A stretch of DNA of 52,068 nt from Sinorhizobium medicae (GCF_007827695.1 NZ_VITA01000027.1:1-52068), one strand, 5' to 3'; numbered from the stretch's first letter, positions 16,256 through 25,339 are shown. Made by a program: numbers and translations. The notes: generated by a model not told the origin, from the letters alone.

Positions 16256-19177
16256 ATGCTCACGAAGCGCAAGGATCGGCAGGCAAGCCGCACGCATCTG
16301 CAAACCCTGACCGGCGGGATGGCAGCGGCCCCGTTGGACCGACGGACATTCCTCCGCCGCTCCGGGCTCGTCGCCGGCGGTCTGGCGGCACTCGGTTCCT
16401 TCCAACTCGGCACAGTCAAAAAGGCCGCCGCAATCAGCCCCCCGCAACCGGGCGTGCCAATCGAACTCAAGAAGAGCATCTGTACCCACTGTTCGGTCGG
16501 ATGCACCGTAACGGCAGAGGTCCAGAACGGCGTGTGGACGGGCCAGGAACCTTCCTGGGACAGCCCCTTCAATCGCGGCTCGCATTGCGCCAAAGGCGCC
16601 AGCGTACGTGAACTGGTGCACAGCGACCGCCGTCTGAGATACCCGATGAAGCTCGTCGACGGCCGATGGGAGCGTACCAGCTGGGAGGAGGCGATCAACG
16701 GCATCGGCGACAAGCTTCTCGAGATCCGCGAGAAGTCCGGGCCGGAATCCACCTATTGGATGGGGTCGGCGAAATTCTCCAACGAAGGTACCTATCTCTT
16801 CCGCAAGCTCGCCGCTCTGTGGGGAACCAACAACCAGGATCACCAGGCACGAATCTGTCATTCGACGACGGTTGCCGGCGTAGCCAACACCTGGGGCTAC
16901 GGTGCGATGACCAACTCGTACAACGACATCAGAAATTCAAAGACGATGCTCGTTCTTGGCGGAAATCCGGCCGAGGCGCATCCGGTCGCGATGCAGCATC
17001 TGCTCGAGGGCAAGGAACTCAACAACGCCAATTTCATCGTCATGGACCCGCGCTTCACGCGCACGGCCGCCCATGCGACCGAATACGTCCGCTTCAGGTC
17101 AGGCACCGACATCGCGCTGATCTGGGGCATGCTTTGGCATATTTTCGAGAATGGCTGGGAGGACAAGGAATTCATCACGCAACGCGTCTACGGGATGGAT
17201 GAGGTTCGAAAGGAGGTCGCCAAGTACACTCCGGACGAGGTGGAAATGATCACCGGCGTGCCCGGCGAGCAGTTGAAGCGCGTCGCCGAGACGTTCGCGA
17301 CCCAGAAGCCATCGACGATCATCTGGTGCATGGGACAGACGCACCACACTGTTGGAACCGCCAATACGAGGGCGAGCTGCATCCTCTGTCTCGCTACCGG
17401 CAACATCGGCAAGCCGGGCACCGGCGCCAATATCTTCCGCGGCCACGACAACGTTCAGGGCGCGACGGACATCGGGCTCGACGTAGTCACTCTGCCCTTC
17501 TACTACGGCCTGACGGAAGGGGCCTGGAAGCACTGGGGGCGGGTGTGGGAAATCCCCTATGAGGACCTGGTGGGCCAGTTCTCTTCCAAGGAACTGATGG
17601 AAACACCCGGCATTCCGCTGACCCGATGGTTCGATTCGGTTTCACTGCCAAAGGAAGACGTCGGGCAACCCGACGTCGTGCGGTCGATGTTCGTACAGGG
17701 CCACGCCAGCAACAGCATCACGCGCATACCCGAGTCGATCAAGGGGCTTGCCGGACTTGAACTGCTTGTCGTGGCCGATCCCCACCCCACGACCTGGGCC
17801 TCGCTCGCGGTGCAGGCGGGGCGCAAGGACAACACCTATCTCCTGCCGGTCTGCACGCAGTTCGAAACCTCGGGATCGCGGGTCGCCTCCAACCGCTCGA
17901 TCCAGTGGGGCGAGCAAATCGTCCCTCCAAGCTTTGAGCAGAAGGACGATTATCAGGTCCTGTACCTGCTCTCGCAGAAGCTTGGCCTTGCCGAATGGAT
18001 GTTCAAGAACATCGCAGTCGAAGGTGATCGGCCGGTACCCGAGGACGTACTGCGTGAAATGAACCGCGGCGGCTGGTCGACCGGCTATTGTGGCCAGTCG
18101 CCCGAGCGGCTCAAGGCGCATATGCGCAACCAGCACAAATTCGACCTGCTCACCCTGCGCGCGCCGAAGGACGACCCGGAGGTCGGCGGAGATTATTACG
18201 GTCTCCCTTGGCCATGCTGGGGGAAGCCGGAACTCCGTCACCCGGGAACTGCAAACCTCTACAGCACCGGCCTGAACGTCATGGACGGGGGCAGCCCATT
18301 CCGCGCCCGCTTCGGCGTGGAACGCAACGGCGAAACGCTTCTCGCCGAGGGTTCTTACACGGAAGGCTCCGAACTCACGGACGGTTATCCGGAGTTCACC
18401 ATGGCCGTGCTCCAGAAACTCGGCTGGGATCGGGATCTCACCCCGGAGGAGCTAGGCATCATCCAGGCGATCGGCGATGATATGGGCGACATCGGCAAGG
18501 TGTCGTGGTCTACCGACCTGTCTGGCGGCATCCAGCGCGTGGCGCTCAGCCATGGCTGTCACCCCTACGGCAATGGCAAGGCCAGGGCACTTGCCTGGAA
18601 TTTGCCGGATCCGGTGCCGATCCACCGCGAGCCGATCTACACGCCGAGGGTGGACCTTGTAGCCAAGTATCCGACCTATCCGGACGCCAAGCAGTTCCGC
18701 CTGCCCAATATCGGGTTCAGTGTGCAGAAGGCGGCTGTGGACAATGGCACCGCGAAATCGTTCCCGATTATTCTGACGACCGGACGCCTCGTCGAATACG
18801 AGGGTGGCGGCGAGGAAACCCGCTCGAACCGGTGGCTTGCCGAGTTGCAGCAGGACATGTTCGTCGAGATCAACGTCGACGATGCAGCCGAGCGCGGCAT
18901 CAGTGACGGAGGTTGGGTCTGGGTCAACGGAGCGGAGAACGACGTCAAGGCAAAGGTAAAGGCCCTGGTCACCGAGCGTGTCGGCAAGGGTGTCGCCTTC
19001 ATGCCATTTCACTTCGGCGGCTGGTTCCGGGGCGAGGACTTGCGAGCCAATTATCCCGAAGGGACCGACCCTTACGTTCTGGGCGAAAGCGCCAACAGTA
19101 TCACCACCTACGGCTACGATCCTGTAACGGGGATGCAGGAACCGAAGGTTACGCTTTGCCAGATCGCGGCGGTGTAG
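16256..19177 (+). CDS. fdhA: Formate dehydrogenase catalytic subunit (Mo/W-bisMGD)
   Basis: 973 residues. A Tat signal at residues 29-34 (RRTFLR) is followed by a hydrophobic stretch, so the enzyme is periplasmic. The 4Fe-4S ligands are Cys76, Cys79, Cys83 (CTHCSVGC) and Cys111 (SHCAKG). The metal ligand is Cys201 in ARICHSTTVAG, at the position of selenocysteine in E. coli FdnG (ARVUHGPTVA), so no Sec machinery is needed. The following His202 is the conserved active-site histidine. Later blocks NPAEAHPVAM, GQTHHTVGTANTRA and RGHDNVQGATD are characteristic. It oxidises formate to CO2 and feeds FdhB. The tungstate importer in the same cluster suggests tungsten. The frame is open upstream of ATG 16256 but lacks protein features there. 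Confidence 0.95.
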   Translation: MLTKRKDRQASRTHLQTLTGGMAAAPLDRRTFLRRSGLVAGGLAALGSFQLGTVKKAAAISPPQPGVPIELKKSICTHCSVGCTVTAEVQNGVWTGQEPSWDSPFNRGSHCAKGASVRELVHSDRRLRYPMKLVDGRWERTSWEEAINGIGDKLLEIREKSGPESTYWMGSAKFSNEGTYLFRKLAALWGTNNQDHQARICHSTTVAGVANTWGYGAMTNSYNDIRNSKTMLVLGGNPAEAHPVAMQHLLEGKELNNANFIVMDPRFTRTAAHATEYVRFRSGTDIALIWGMLWHIFENGWEDKEFITQRVYGMDEVRKEVAKYTPDEVEMITGVPGEQLKRVAETFATQKPSTIIWCMGQTHHTVGTANTRASCILCLATGNIGKPGTGANIFRGHDNVQGATDIGLDVVTLPFYYGLTEGAWKHWGRVWEIPYEDLVGQFSSKELMETPGIPLTRWFDSVSLPKEDVGQPDVVRSMFVQGHASNSITRIPESIKGLAGLELLVVADPHPTTWASLAVQAGRKDNTYLLPVCTQFETSGSRVASNRSIQWGEQIVPPSFEQKDDYQVLYLLSQKLGLAEWMFKNIAVEGDRPVPEDVLREMNRGGWSTGYCGQSPERLKAHMRNQHKFDLLTLRAPKDDPEVGGDYYGLPWPCWGKPELRHPGTANLYSTGLNVMDGGSPFRARFGVERNGETLLAEGSYTEGSELTDGYPEFTMAVLQKLGWDRDLTPEELGIIQAIGDDMGDIGKVSWSTDLSGGIQRVALSHGCHPYGNGKARALAWNLPDPVPIHREPIYTPRVDLVAKYPTYPDAKQFRLPNIGFSVQKAAVDNGTAKSFPIILTTGRLVEYEGGGEETRSNRWLAELQQDMFVEINVDDAAERGISDGGWVWVNGAENDVKAKVKALVTERVGKGVAFMPFHFGGWFRGEDLRANYPEGTDPYVLGESANSITTYGYDPVTGMQEPKVTLCQIAAV

Positions 19178-19190
19178 CGGAGGAACGAAG

Positions 19191-19787
19191 ATGGCACGGA
19201 TGAAATTCCTTTGTGACGCCGAACGTTGTATCGAGTGCAATGCCTGCGTTACCGCCTGCAAGAACGAGCACGACGTACCGTGGGGTATCAATCGGCGGCG
19301 CGTCGTCACCATCAATGACGGCAAGCCGGGCGAACGCTCCGTCTCGATGGCCTGCATGCACTGTACGGACGCACCCTGCGCGGCAGTCTGTCCCGTTGAC
19401 TGTTTTTACACCACTGCGGATGCAGTGGTGTTGCATTCCAAGGATCTGTGCATCGGCTGCGGCTACTGTTTCTACGCCTGTCCGTTCGGCGCGCCGCAGT
19501 ATCCGCGCGTCGGCAATTTCGGCTCACGCGGCAAGATGGACAAATGCACTTTTTGTGCGGCAGGACCGGAGGGCGACTCGACGGAGGTCGAGTATGCGAA
19601 ATATGGAGCCAACCGGCTGGCGGAAGGCAAGCTGCCACTCTGTGCGGAGATGTGCTCGACGAAATCGCTGCTCGCTGGCGACGGAGTGATCATTGCCGCG
19701 ATCTACAAGGAGCGTGTGACTCAGCGAGGCTATGGCTCGGGCGCATGGGGCTGGCAGACCGCCTATCGGGAGACAGTGGACGTCTAG
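19191..19787 (+). CDS. fdhB: Formate dehydrogenase iron-sulfur subunit (FDH3 beta)
   Basis: 198 residues starting MARMKFLCDAERCIECNACV. Four cysteine groups are visible: CIECNACVTACK, CMHCTDAPCAAVCPVDC, CIGCGYCFYACPFGAP, and a last set split between KCTFCAAG and LCAEMCSTKS. Together they ligate four 4Fe-4S clusters, as in the beta subunits of FdnH/FdoH, but the protein lacks their C-terminal membrane anchor. It should move to the periplasm bound to FdhA. It starts 13 bp after fdhA with GGAGG upstream. Confidence 0.93.
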   Translation: MARMKFLCDAERCIECNACVTACKNEHDVPWGINRRRVVTINDGKPGERSVSMACMHCTDAPCAAVCPVDCFYTTADAVVLHSKDLCIGCGYCFYACPFGAPQYPRVGNFGSRGKMDKCTFCAAGPEGDSTEVEYAKYGANRLAEGKLPLCAEMCSTKSLLAGDGVIIAAIYKERVTQRGYGSGAWGWQTAYRETVDV

Positions 19788-20009
19788 AGCATCCTGCAGC
19801 CGATAAAGTGATCCGATGCAGATAAGATGATCTGGAATCAAAAGATAGAGCGCCATGCATCTTTCACGCTCAGGAAGGACGCTTCAGCGCTTTGGTCGAA
19901 CATCGGGATAGCCGGAAACAGGTTCCGTTTTCGGTACGATGGTCCGAAAAAATCGAGATGGCGAGTGCTGCTTGACCTGGCAGCGAAGCAAGTCGGGAGG
20001 ATGGAGCAA
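19788..20009. other. Intergenic element between fdhB and the cytochrome b gene
   Basis: A 222-bp gap inside an otherwise tight operon. It begins TAGAGCATCCTGCAG and contains GATAAAGTGATCCGATGC and AAGATGATCTGGAATC. This resembles the repetitive TAGAGCAT palindromic elements common between rhizobial genes, from memory only. The in-frame extension of the next gene through this region has no recognisable protein features. The insertion may attenuate expression of the cytochrome subunit. Confidence 0.35.
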
Positions 20010-21035
20010 ATGCGGATCTGGAGCCTTTATCGACTGATTTCGGCGGCGGTTGCGGCATTCATACTGGCTTTCGTCCTGTCGATGGCCCCGGCCGGGGCGC
20101 AGGAGCGCCCAGCGGTCAACAACCCCGGTGCGCAAGGGGTGAGCGAACAGCAGCTTCTCGATGAGCTCGGCAAGATCCAGGGCCGGGTCTCGATACCCGA
20201 CCGCAAGGCCACGACGCTGCAACAACCTCAGGGTCGGGACTATCAAACCTTCGAACGGACTGCTCTACCCTGGGTCGGTGCGTTCATCATTGTCGGCACG
20301 GTGCTCTCAATCGCGCTGTTTTATCTCATCCGGGGCCGTATTCGAACACAGGCCGGCGAATCAGGACAAAAAATTCTCCGGTTCAACGCGCTGGAACGCC
20401 TGCTCCATTGGACAACCGCAACGGCCTTCATCGTCCTTGCGATCACCGGTCTGAACTTGATCTTTGGAAAACGCCTGTTGATGCCGCTGATCGGGCCTGA
20501 GGCGTTTTCTAGCTGGTCAATTTGGGCCAAGTACGCGCATCATTTCGTATCCTGGGCCTTCATGCTCGGCGTCGTATTGATGCTGTTGACGTGGATCCGG
20601 CACAATCTCCCGGACCGCTACGACGCAAAATGGCTGAAGTCCGCCGGTGGGTTCTTCGACCGGTCGAACCGAACGCATGTACCGGCTGGACGTTTCAACA
20701 CGGGGCAGAAACTCATCTTCTGGTCTGTCGTGGTGGGCGGGACTGCTTTGTCGGTCTCAGGCATCTTCATGCTGTTTCCGTTTTCCTTCACCGATGTCAA
20801 CGGCATGCAGACGGCCCAATATGTTCATGCCATCGTAGGCCTCATCATGATCGCGGTGATCATTGGGCATATCTATATCGGCACGCTCGGCATGGAAGGT
20901 GCCTATCCGGCAATGGGCTCTGGCTCGGTGGACCTGAACTGGGCCAAGGAACATCACAGCGCCTGGGTGGAAGAGCAGCAAGGCAAGACCGGTGCTCGGC
21001 CACCGCCGCATACTGCCGCTGAGCCGGCGGAATAG
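20010..21035 (+). CDS. Formate dehydrogenase cytochrome b subunit (gamma)
   Basis: 341 residues from ATG 20010, with GGAG just upstream; ATG 20001 is an alternative. An N-terminal membrane or signal segment (AAFILAFVLSMAPAGAQ) leads to a periplasmic loop of about 70 residues. The cytochrome b domain then has helices containing LLHWTTATAFIVLAITGL, YAHHFVSWAFMLGVVLM, and YVHAIVGLIMIAVIIGHIYI, whose histidines should hold two b hemes. GMEGAYPAM follows. This matches the long gamma subunits of FDH-O/FDH-3 enzymes. It takes electrons from FdhB and reduces quinone. Confidence 0.92.
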   Translation: MRIWSLYRLISAAVAAFILAFVLSMAPAGAQERPAVNNPGAQGVSEQQLLDELGKIQGRVSIPDRKATTLQQPQGRDYQTFERTALPWVGAFIIVGTVLSIALFYLIRGRIRTQAGESGQKILRFNALERLLHWTTATAFIVLAITGLNLIFGKRLLMPLIGPEAFSSWSIWAKYAHHFVSWAFMLGVVLMLLTWIRHNLPDRYDAKWLKSAGGFFDRSNRTHVPAGRFNTGQKLIFWSVVVGGTALSVSGIFMLFPFSFTDVNGMQTAQYVHAIVGLIMIAVIIGHIYIGTLGMEGAYPAMGSGSVDLNWAKEHHSAWVEEQQGKTGARPPPHTAAEPAE

Positions 21036-21252
21036 ACCTGCCGTCTTCGGGCACAAACAGCGTCTACGCATCGCGCGGCCGTCGCAGAGTTGCGGCACTG
21101 GTGCCGCAAAATACTCGGGCGGAGCGTCATGAAAAGCAGTCTCTGTATTGCTGAAAAGGCGCGGCATCCGAGGACGAAAAGCGCAACGTTCGGATGCTCG
21201 ATCAGAGGGTTTGGGCGTCACCTGCGCATCTGAAAAAGCGCTCGGGGCTATC
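21036..21252. terminator. Convergent intergenic region with two strong inverted repeats
   Basis: Between the converging cytochrome b gene and the small minus-strand gene lie two perfect inverted repeats. TTGCGGCAC-TG-GTGCCGCAA at 21090-21109 has 9-bp arms. GCATCCGA-N18-TCGGATGC at 21164-21197 has 8-bp arms. Position suggests a terminator for both strands, but neither has a clear T tract. A repetitive palindromic element is the other option. Confidence 0.45.
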
Positions 21253-21465
21253 TTAGGAAGATGTCTCCTCGCCGTCCGTAGAAACACTGCCCGGTTCTCC
21301 CGACCAGTTCTTTCCGACGAGGTTGTGACCTGGATCCCCTACGCGGGCGCCGTCGGTACTGTAGACCTCCCAAGCAGGCTCTGCTGGCTGTAAGTTCAAG
21401 AAATAGTAGCCGGTACCAAAAGCGATCGCTCCCACTACGACTACTCCCGTCACGATGATCCCCAT
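21253..21465 (-). CDS. Small single-pass membrane protein near formate dehydrogenase
   Basis: 70 residues from ATG 21465 (MGIIVTGVVVVGAIAFGTGY). One N-terminal membrane helix covers about residues 2-25, and the hydrophilic rest ends in DGEETSS. The longer frame upstream lacks protein features. I do not recognise a named family. Position suggests a transcript with the secreted protein upstream (83 bp away) and the moeA-mobA-fdhD genes. A small helper of the membrane formate dehydrogenase is possible but unproven. Confidence 0.5.
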   Translation of the reverse strand: MGIIVTGVVVVGAIAFGTGYYFLNLQPAEPAWEVYSTDGARVGDPGHNLVGKNWSGEPGSVSTDGEETSS

Positions 21466-21548
21466 TCCGGACTCCTTCGCTTCCGTTGCCACTCGATGCA
21501 GCCTCGACCAGCGTGCCACGGCAATTCTTCTGGGCACAATTCCGGCAT

Positions 21549-22250
21549 CTAATCGTTCTGCTCCGGGCCGACAGTCCCGGAGGGCTCCTGCACTGCGCCT
21601 GAATTCTGCTGATACCGGATGTCCAATGCTGCCAATGCAATCAAAGGTGGTGGCATGGCAACGCCGGCAACGCGCATCTCACGGGCCGTCTTCTGGCATT
21701 GCGCGATGTCGTTTGCGTCGGCGAGTTGCTGGGCCGCTTCCATGCTCAGCACGGATTCCTTGGGCGTGCTCGTCACATCCGCGGGCGGGAGCGGCGCTGC
21801 CCGGGACTCTTTCTGCGGTGCGTTCGCGACCGATCCGGCATCCGCCTTACCCTTGCCCGGCTCGGGTGCATCGGTTGCGACGCCGTCTTGTCCGGTAACC
21901 GCCTGCGCCGAATTGCTCCCGCCACCCCCCGAGGGGTCTTTGCCGGTGGCGGCCGTGCCGGCCAAACCGGCCGAGCCTTGCTGGCTCGAGGCGGGCTGCT
22001 GAGGCTTTGCCTGTTGATCAGCCGTCACGGCCGTTTTCTTCGCATCGGCAGCTTGAGGGGCCTCTGGAGGGGGAGCCTTCATGAAGCCAAGAAGTTCCTG
22101 ACAGAGATTGGCCGGACCGCCTTGTGGCGGGGCAGCCGCCTCGATCGGCGAGGCAGATTGGGGAGACGCGGGCGCCGGTGGCGTCGCAGTCTGCGCCAGG
22201 CAAGTCGAAGTTGAGAGTGCGAACGCTCCCGCGAGAATGATTTCTCTCAT
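21549..22250 (-). CDS. Secreted low-complexity protein of unknown function
   Basis: 233 residues with a signal peptide (MREIILAGAFALSTSTCLAQ). The mature chain is rich in Ala, Pro, Gln, Gly and Ser, probably disordered from about 25 to 165. A compact helical end has ESVLSMEAAQQLADANDIAQ, CQKTAREMRVAGVAMPPPLI and ALAALDIRYQ. One cysteine lies near residue 50 (NLCQELLG) and another in QCQKT, so a disulfide is possible. I know no name for it. It lies between moeA and the small membrane protein on the same strand, and a 16-bp palindrome sits 70 bp upstream of its start. Confidence 0.6.
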   Translation of the reverse strand: MREIILAGAFALSTSTCLAQTATPPAPASPQSASPIEAAAPPQGGPANLCQELLGFMKAPPPEAPQAADAKKTAVTADQQAKPQQPASSQQGSAGLAGTAATGKDPSGGGGSNSAQAVTGQDGVATDAPEPGKGKADAGSVANAPQKESRAAPLPPADVTSTPKESVLSMEAAQQLADANDIAQCQKTAREMRVAGVAMPPPLIALAALDIRYQQNSGAVQEPSGTVGPEQND

Positions 22251-22319
22251 CGCCAGCTCCTTGTCTTGTTGATCAGGCAGCGACTATGGAAATTCCTGCT
22301 TAGCATGCGGGATCATCGC

Positions 22320-22335
22320 TCAACTTGCAAGTTGA
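22320..22335. promoter_or_regulatory. Perfect 16-bp palindrome, candidate operator
   Basis: TCAACTTGCAAGTTGA is self-complementary over 16 bases with no loop, so it fits a protein-binding dyad better than a hairpin. It lies between the moeA stop (22421) and the start of the secreted protein gene (22250, minus strand). It may control a promoter that separates these two genes. Confidence 0.4.
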
Positions 22336-22420
22336 ACGGTAACCGCCGGCGCCGACTTTATGTTCCTTCGCTGGCACTGCGAGCCCTTGCGGTAGCGTTG
22401 TCCTTGTCCGTTGCGACGGA

Positions 22421-23710
22421 CTACAATTCAAAGGAGCCGTAGGGGAGGAAACGAACCGGATCGCCCGGTGCGATCCGGCAGGCGCCATCGGCAAGTTCGA
22501 CCAGTCCGGTGGCCCAGGAAAGCCCGCTGATCCTGCCCGAACCTTCCGACCGGAAAACCTCGGCGTGGCCTTCCGGCGTCAACCGCGCCCGCAAATACTC
22601 GCGCCGGCCTGCGCGCTTGTTCTTTTCGAAGGCCGCCGGAACCGTGAAACCCACTGGCTCCTCCCATCCCTCGCCGGCCAACACGGAGAGGGCCGGGCGG
22701 CCGAATATAAGAGTGCAGACGAAGGCCGCGACCGGATTTCCCGGCAGGCCGAACACCGGAACACCCCTCCACAAACCAAGCGCCAACGGCCGGCCCGGCT
22801 TGACGGCGATACGCCAGCTTTGCATCACTCCGGCCTCCTGTAACAGCGCCGAGACGTGATCCTCGTCTCCCGCCGATGCCCCGCCGGAGGTGAAGATTAC
22901 ATCTGCCTCCGTTGCCCCCCGGTCAAGCCGGGCGGCCAGTGCTGCTCGGTCGTCGCCCACATGACCAAGGTCCACAGGCACATGGTTCCAGCGCCGCGCC
23001 ATTGCCAGAAGCATCGGCCGATTGGCGTCATAGATGCGGCCGACCTCCAGAAGGGCTCCGCCAGAATCGGCGACGATCTCGTCACCGGTGGACAGCACAC
23101 CCAAGCGCAGGGGACGGAAAACCGAGACCCTTGTTGCCCCAACAGCAGACAACAGCGCCAGATCTGGCGCGCGCAGGCGATGCCCGGCCGGCAATGCGAC
23201 ATCACCGGCGATCACGTCCTCGCCGGCCTTACGGGTATTCGATCGCATCTTGATCGGACCGTGGAAGGCTATGCGGTGGCCATCGCCGGCGGTATCCTCC
23301 TCCAGCACCACTGTGTCGACTCCTGCGGGCAGAATCGCCCCGGTCAGGATGCGGATCGCCATTCCCTCCGGCACGCGTCCTAAAAATGGCACACCCGCCG
23401 CCGCACGGCCTTCGATCAGCGGCAGCGTCTGGAGGCCCTCGCCGGTAGCCGCATGAGCAAAACCGTATCCATCGACGGCCGAGTTGGCGGCGGGCGGATT
23501 GGAGCGACGTGCAACTGCAGGGTGCGCCAGGACGTGGCCGAGCGCATCAGAAACATCCAGTCCCTTGATATCCACGACAGGAGAGAGGTTTGCCCGTAGC
23601 AGGTCGAGCGCAGTATCCACGGGAGTCCAATCAACGCCCGGTGGCAGGGCGAAACAATCGTTCTTCAAGCGTGGCGGCGTAAGCGGAGGAGGCGTCACGG
23701 ACATCAGCAA
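22421..23710 (-). CDS. moeA: Molybdopterin molybdenumtransferase MoeA
   Basis: 429 residues with the full MoeA motif set: SAVDGYGFA, GAILPAGVDTVVLEEDT, RKAGEDV, LSTGDEIV, IYDANRPML, TSGGASAGDEDHV, AVKPGRPLALG and LPGNPVAAFV. This is the most canonical of the three MoeA homologues in the window and should insert molybdate into MPT-AMP in the cytosol. It is downstream of mobA and fdhD on the same strand (70-bp gap), forming a cofactor-maturation operon facing the FDH structural genes. Confidence 0.92.
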   Translation of the reverse strand: MLMSVTPPPLTPPRLKNDCFALPPGVDWTPVDTALDLLRANLSPVVDIKGLDVSDALGHVLAHPAVARRSNPPAANSAVDGYGFAHAATGEGLQTLPLIEGRAAAGVPFLGRVPEGMAIRILTGAILPAGVDTVVLEEDTAGDGHRIAFHGPIKMRSNTRKAGEDVIAGDVALPAGHRLRAPDLALLSAVGATRVSVFRPLRLGVLSTGDEIVADSGGALLEVGRIYDANRPMLLAMARRWNHVPVDLGHVGDDRAALAARLDRGATEADVIFTSGGASAGDEDHVSALLQEAGVMQSWRIAVKPGRPLALGLWRGVPVFGLPGNPVAAFVCTLIFGRPALSVLAGEGWEEPVGFTVPAAFEKNKRAGRREYLRARLTPEGHAEVFRSEGSGRISGLSWATGLVELADGACRIAPGDPVRFLPYGSFEL

Positions 23711-23780
23711 GCCCAGTGCAAAACGACACCGACGGTGCCGGTATTTCGTGTGGTGGTACAGTCAGCCGCGTCGTAGAAGG

Positions 23781-24404
23781 TCATGCCGAAACTCCGTGCA
23801 AAATTGCATTGGCGCGCACCATGTCCTGCGGCGTGTTGACATTGAAGAACGGATCGAACGGCGCCGACGCAAACAGCGCAGTCGCGGTGCCATGCCGTTC
23901 GGCCCACAGCATGATCTTGCGAAGCCCACCGGAAAGTTCGGCGTGCAGGTCCTGGCGCAAACCGACAGGCCACAGACCGAAGGTGGGATGGTGGCGCAGC
24001 GATCCCGCGTCGTCCGGAGAGGCCGCCAGCGCTATTGGAACCTTCTTCCGTGCCGCCGCGTCACTGAGCCTGACCACCAGGTCGTGAGGGAGGAAAGGCG
24101 TATCGGCCGCCGCAGTCACGATCGCATCCCCGCCCTTTTCCGCCGCCCATTCGAGGCCCGCGAGAACACCCGCCAGGGGGCCAAGATAATCCGGCAGCGT
24201 ATCGGCAAGAACAGGAAGCCCGTAATCTGAAAAGCGCGCTGGATCCCCATTGGCGTTGATCGCAAGCTCCGCGCATTGGGGAGCGAGCCGTGCACGTACA
24301 TGACCGAGCAGCGTTACACCGCCGAGCCGCAGCAATCCCTTGTCGCCGCCACCCATACGAGTGGCACGGCCTCCAGCCAGTATGACACCCAGAATTCTAG
24401 TCAA
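23781..24404 (-). CDS. mobA: Molybdenum cofactor guanylyltransferase MobA
   Basis: 207 residues with the nucleotidyltransferase signature LAGGRATRMGGGDKGLLRLG. LPDYLGPLAGVLAGLEWA and AAADTPFLP (metal-binding Asp) follow, with NVNTPQDM near the end. It joins GMP to Mo-molybdopterin to make the bis-MGD cofactor needed by FdhA. The first codons overlap the fdhD stop by 8 bp, so the two are translationally coupled. Confidence 0.93.
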   Translation of the reverse strand: MTRILGVILAGGRATRMGGGDKGLLRLGGVTLLGHVRARLAPQCAELAINANGDPARFSDYGLPVLADTLPDYLGPLAGVLAGLEWAAEKGGDAIVTAAADTPFLPHDLVVRLSDAAARKKVPIALAASPDDAGSLRHHPTFGLWPVGLRQDLHAELSGGLRKIMLWAERHGTATALFASAPFDPFFNVNTPQDMVRANAILHGVSA

Positions 24405-25269
24405 TCAGTGCGCCCTTGCGGCGGTGATGTTTCTCATCCTCAGGCACGGTTTCGAGATCAGCATCCCAGATCAGCCGCTCCTCCCCCGTTAGACAAACGA
24501 AGCGTTTACCACGCATGCGTCCAATCAATGTCAGCCCTACCTGGCGCGCAATCTCGACTCCCCAGGCCGTGAAGCCTGAGCGCGATGCGAGCACCGGAAT
24601 CCCCATCATGGCAGTCTTGATAACCATTTCGGACGTAAGCCGGCCGGTGGTGTAGAGAATCTTGTCTTCAGCTCCCACTTTCTCGAAGAGCATCCAGCCG
24701 GCGATCTTGTCGACCGCGTTGTGACGACCGACATCTTCCATATAGACTAGTGGTCGGTCCTCTTTGCACAACACCGTTCCATGGATCGCGCCAGCTTTAA
24801 GATACAGGCTCGGCGTAGTGTTGATCGTGCGGGCCAGCGTGTAGAGCCACGACGTCCGCATTGGCGCAGCCGGCAAGGTCAATCCCACCAAGCCCTCCAT
24901 CATGTCGCCAAACACCGTACCTACAGCACAGCCACTCGTGCGAGTCTTCTTCTTGACCTTTTCCTCGTACGTCGTGCGGCTCTCGGTGCGGACAATGACG
25001 ACGTCCAGTTCCTCATCATATTCAACACCGGTAACTGTTTCTGCAGGATCTAGCATCCCCTGATTGCGCAGGAAGCCGAGCGCCAAGTATTCCGGGTAGT
25101 CACCGATCGTCATAGCTGTGACGATCTCCTGCGAGTTGAGGTAGATGGTAAGGGGCCGCTCCTCGATAACCGAAAGTTCGAGCTTTTCGCCAAGATGGTC
25201 CACGCCCGTGACAGATCGCGTCAGCCGGGGATTCTCGGTGTTCGGTCCTATGATGTAGTCAGCCGCCAT
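24397..25269 (-). CDS. fdhD: Formate dehydrogenase accessory sulfurtransferase FdhD
   Basis: 290 residues. Family motifs include EERPLTIYLNSQEIVTAMTI, PEYLALGFLRNQGML, GAIHGTVLC, VYMEDVGRHNAVDKIAGWML, LYTTGRLTSEMVIKTAMMGI and SRSGFTAWGVEIA. FdhD moves sulfur from IscS to the Mo/W bis-MGD cofactor, needed for formate dehydrogenase activity. The catalytic loop reads TSGCAVGTVFG: Cys114 is present, but the second cysteine of the E. coli CxxC loop is a glycine here. It is the first gene of the fdhD-mobA-moeA set. Confidence 0.93.
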   Translation of the reverse strand: MAADYIIGPNTENPRLTRSVTGVDHLGEKLELSVIEERPLTIYLNSQEIVTAMTIGDYPEYLALGFLRNQGMLDPAETVTGVEYDEELDVVIVRTESRTTYEEKVKKKTRTSGCAVGTVFGDMMEGLVGLTLPAAPMRTSWLYTLARTINTTPSLYLKAGAIHGTVLCKEDRPLVYMEDVGRHNAVDKIAGWMLFEKVGAEDKILYTTGRLTSEMVIKTAMMGIPVLASRSGFTAWGVEIARQVGLTLIGRMRGKRFVCLTGEERLIWDADLETVPEDEKHHRRKGALID

Positions 25270-25339
25270 TGGTCACCATCAGAAGAGGGTTGCCGTTACG
25301 GGTCTGTTAGTAAAGTGCAGTAGCAGGTCATGTCCGTCA

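Noticed and set aside
16856..16858. Selenocysteine at the FdhA metal ligand
   Set aside because: The codon is TGT (Cys201), not TGA, and no SECIS-like need arises.
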